6,491 nt of DNA from an uncultured Geobacteraceae bacterium (GTDB lineage Bacteria; Desulfobacterota; Desulfuromonadia; Geobacterales; Pseudopelobacteraceae). Positions within the stretch are counted from its first letter, which is position 1. Each line of letters opens with the position of its first letter. Below the pieces are notes generated by a model. It did no database searches, was not told the origin of the DNA, and saw only the letters and a program-made list of their open reading frames with translations. The DNA is taken from NCBI GenBank assembly GCA_903879825.1, contig CAIRND010000466.1, forward strand, positions 1-6,491, given 5' to 3'. Shown here piece by piece: positions 5,651 through 6,491 of this stretch. The translations under genes were made by a program, and so were the position numbers.

Positions 5651-5680
5651 TTATAATAAAATTTGTATATTATAATAAAA
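5651..5680 (-). promoter_or_regulatory. AT-rich segment with repeated -10-like boxes upstream of the caspase-like gene
   Basis: TTATAATAAAA occurs twice (5651-5661 and 5670-5680). On the minus strand this gives TATAAA (5650-5655) and TATAAT (5669-5674), about 165-190 bases upstream of the GTG. No good -35 hexamer pairs with either, and the sequence also reads TATAAT on the plus strand, so direction is unproven. Between here and 5485, and in 5681-5815, I see no other feature. Confidence 0.35.
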
Positions 5681-5815
5681 GTGTTGGTGCGGGTGTATTT
5701 ATTCTAGCTGCGTGCGAGAGTTACTCTCTACTGGTAGATTTGCTCATCGTACGTAATAAATACTTAATGTAATCACAAAATGCTGATACCCATAATATCA
5801 ACAACCGAGGTAATC

Positions 5816-5944
5816 GTGACACGGGAAAATTTCATTGAAATCAGTGATGCAATACTTGCAGATTAGGACTACGTTACCTTGTATGATCACCAAGATCACA
5901 CTATGGGGTTAATTCTATTGCAATTCATAAGCAACCCACAATAA
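5816..5944 (+). pseudogene. Small reading frame interrupted by an in-frame TAG
   Basis: GTG at 5816, with GAGG 5 bases upstream, opens a frame of 16 codons (VTRENFIEISDAILAD) that meets TAG at 5864-5866. The same frame then runs on for 25 codons (DYVTLYDHQDHTMG... ending QFISNPQ) to TAA at 5942-5944, right at the foot of a terminator hairpin. The placement of ribosome binding site, frame and terminator suggests a 42-codon gene broken by one nonsense change. Alternatives are a genuine 16-residue peptide or chance. Nothing in the window supports amber read-through (no tRNA or pyl genes). No homolog recognised. Confidence 0.4.
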
Positions 5945-5985
5945 AAGGCACCTGCAATTAATATTTGCAAGTGCCCGATTTTATT
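5940..5985. terminator. Bidirectional Rho-independent terminator
   Basis: An 11-bp stem with one mismatch (GGCACCTGCAA at 5947-5957 and TTGCAAGTGCC at 5965-5975) closes a 7-nt loop. It is flanked by AATAAAA (5940-5946) and TTTTATT (5979-5985), giving a U-rich tail in both directions. It separates the plus-strand broken frame on its left from the minus-strand small frames on its right, so it can serve both. Confidence 0.75.
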
Positions 5986-6015
5986 GGCGTCCCCTGGCGG
6001 ACGGACTTCGAACTT
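5985..6015 (-). repeat. Inverted copy of the 31-bp repeat core
   Basis: Read on the minus strand it begins AAGTTCGAAGTCCGTC and continues CGCCAGGGGACGCCA. It matches 4065-4095 at 27 of 31 positions and 1414-1444 at about 24 of 31. The 37-bp hairpin half found in the other copies is absent. With 4065-4095 it forms an inward-facing inverted-repeat pair around the caspase-like gene. Confidence 0.75.
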
Positions 6016-6056
6016 TTTCAGTTTAGTTTTCGGCGGTGCAGCACCCCGTTTATCCA

Positions 6057-6164
6057 TTAGGCCTGGCACGTGAAGAGATCCCGTAGTGCGACCGGATATT
6101 TGCAGTAGCGGATGTGTTCGATGCACTCCCCCCCAGTTTCGTACCACTGCGTCTCAAACGCCAC
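6057..6164 (-). CDS. Doubtful 35-residue reading frame
   Basis: From GTG at 6164 the frame encodes 35 residues (VAFETQWYETGGECIEHIRY, then CKYPVALRDLFTCQA) with three cysteines and a protein-like composition. Stops (TAG at 6171-6173 and another further up) prevent any longer frame, and there is no good ribosome binding site. Its TAA overlaps the ATG of a 53-codon frame (6057 down to 5896) by one base, but that frame runs through the 31-bp repeat and the terminator and is probably not a gene. It may be the tail of a decayed gene. No family recognised. Confidence 0.25.
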   Translation of the reverse strand: MAFETQWYETGGECIEHIRYCKYPVALRDLFTCQA

Positions 6165-6271
6165 ATTAAAGCAGCTCTAATAGAACTGAGCTTGACAAAG
6201 TGACTTAAACTATGACAGTGCAAATGAACAACCCCGACACATACTCTTGTCACTGCCTCCATATACAGCAG

Positions 6272-6433
6272 TTACGGTTGATACATAGCATACCGGACTA
6301 CTCCACAATAATCGAGCAGTCTGATGTTCGATGTCAAGCAACCTGAAGCTATTTCTGAAAGAACCTTTATAGCAGCTGTGGTATCAGACTTGCCGTCATT
6401 GACGGTAACAAGCTCATATACGTCTTTATTCAT
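6272..6433 (-). CDS. Small hypothetical protein (53 aa)
   Basis: The ATG at 6433 has AAGGGG 7 bases upstream, and the frame gives 53 residues (MNKDVYELVTVNDGKSDTTA... ending RYAMYQP) before TAA. It contains a likely helix (TAAIKVLSEIASGCL, about 19-33) and two cysteines (C32, C43); no signal peptide, membrane span or known motif. Codon usage looks ordinary and the ribosome binding site is good, so I believe it is real although I do not recognise it. It is the first gene of a minus-strand run that ends at the terminator at 5940-5985. The 107 bases between its stop and the next doubtful frame hold nothing recognisable. Confidence 0.6.
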   Translation of the reverse strand: MNKDVYELVTVNDGKSDTTAAIKVLSEIASGCLTSNIRLLDYCGVVRYAMYQP

Positions 6434-6440
6434 GGAAACA

Positions 6441-6470
6441 CCCCTTGATAAAATATAAACAGTAAAGGGG
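6441..6470 (-). promoter_or_regulatory. Inverted repeat that can mask a ribosome binding site
   Basis: CCCCTT (6441-6446) and AAGGGG (6465-6470) are exact complements 18 bases apart. In the minus-strand transcript the Shine-Dalgarno AAGGGG of the 53-residue gene would pair with CCCCUU upstream, so the hairpin could limit translation. The loop is A/T-rich (TTTATATTTTATC) and might instead hold a -10 box, in which case the upstream arm would not be transcribed. Confidence 0.35.
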
Positions 6471-6491
6471 CATCAGTCTATTTCCTTGCGC

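Noticed and set aside
5896..6147. Minus-strand 83-codon frame (or its 53-codon internal start at 6057)
   Set aside because: It runs through the 31-bp repeat core and a terminator hairpin, has no ribosome binding site and no recognisable domain, although the one-base TAATG overlap with the upstream frame drew attention.
6050..6262. Minus-strand 70-codon frame
   Set aside because: Composition is histidine/serine/arginine-rich and unlike a protein, with no known motif; GGAGG lies too close to its ATG but could serve an internal GTG. A frame join at the C7 run (6128-6134) to the 35-residue frame was considered but is unsupported.
1..6491. CRISPR array or rRNA/tRNA gene
   Set aside because: No regularly spaced repeats of CRISPR type and no complete RNA gene structure were found on either strand.

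Overview
The window looks like an accessory stretch of a bacterial chromosome built from mobile-element debris, small regulatory units and one well-preserved exported protein gene. Moderate GC, TetR and FadR-type regulators, a small Cys4 zinc-ribbon protein, and a secreted caspase-like peptidase joined to an Lcl/DUF1566 domain would suit a Geobacter-like (Desulfuromonadota) genome. That assignment is inference from protein flavour; no rRNA or marker gene is present. Almost every gene lies on the minus strand.

Region by region: (1) 1-1158 holds a hairpin terminator and a tyrosine-recombinase integrase whose catalytic domain is complete but whose N terminus stops abruptly at a small mobile element. 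(2) 1159-1820 has no gene. It carries two diverged ~135-139 bp elements with TG...CA ends like those of IS21-family transposons (no transposase inside), and between them the first copy of a 74-bp dispersed repeat. (3) 1821-2609 holds a DUF1904/tautomerase-like gene with a clear -10 box, palindromic operator and strong ribosome binding site, and upstream a short GntR-family protein that is DNA-binding domain only. (4) 2846-3782 is a neat unit: a TetR-family regulator and a 57-residue zinc-ribbon gene downstream, each preceded by the same palindrome (ATCAAACGTTTG), so the regulator probably controls both itself and the zinc-ribbon gene. (5) 3783-4180 is gene-poor and carries the second copy of the 74-bp repeat. 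(6) 4181-5485 encodes the exported caspase-like/Lcl protein, with a nine-C tract in its proline linker. (7) 5486-6491 is a string of very small reading frames: a plus-strand one interrupted by a TAG, a bidirectional terminator, an inverted third copy of the repeat core, a doubtful 35-residue frame and a convincing 53-residue gene at the right edge.

The most interesting points are: the caspase/Lcl gene lies between inward-facing inverted copies of a 31-bp repeat (4065-4095 and 5985-6015, 27 of 31 matching); its homopolymer tract would switch the protein between a two-domain and a caspase-only form if it slipped; the two-operator TetR/zinc-ribbon circuit; and the integrase decapitated precisely at the end of an IS21-like miniature element. 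Several genes here (2846-3019, 6272-6433, the broken 5816-5944) are small enough to be missed by standard gene callers.
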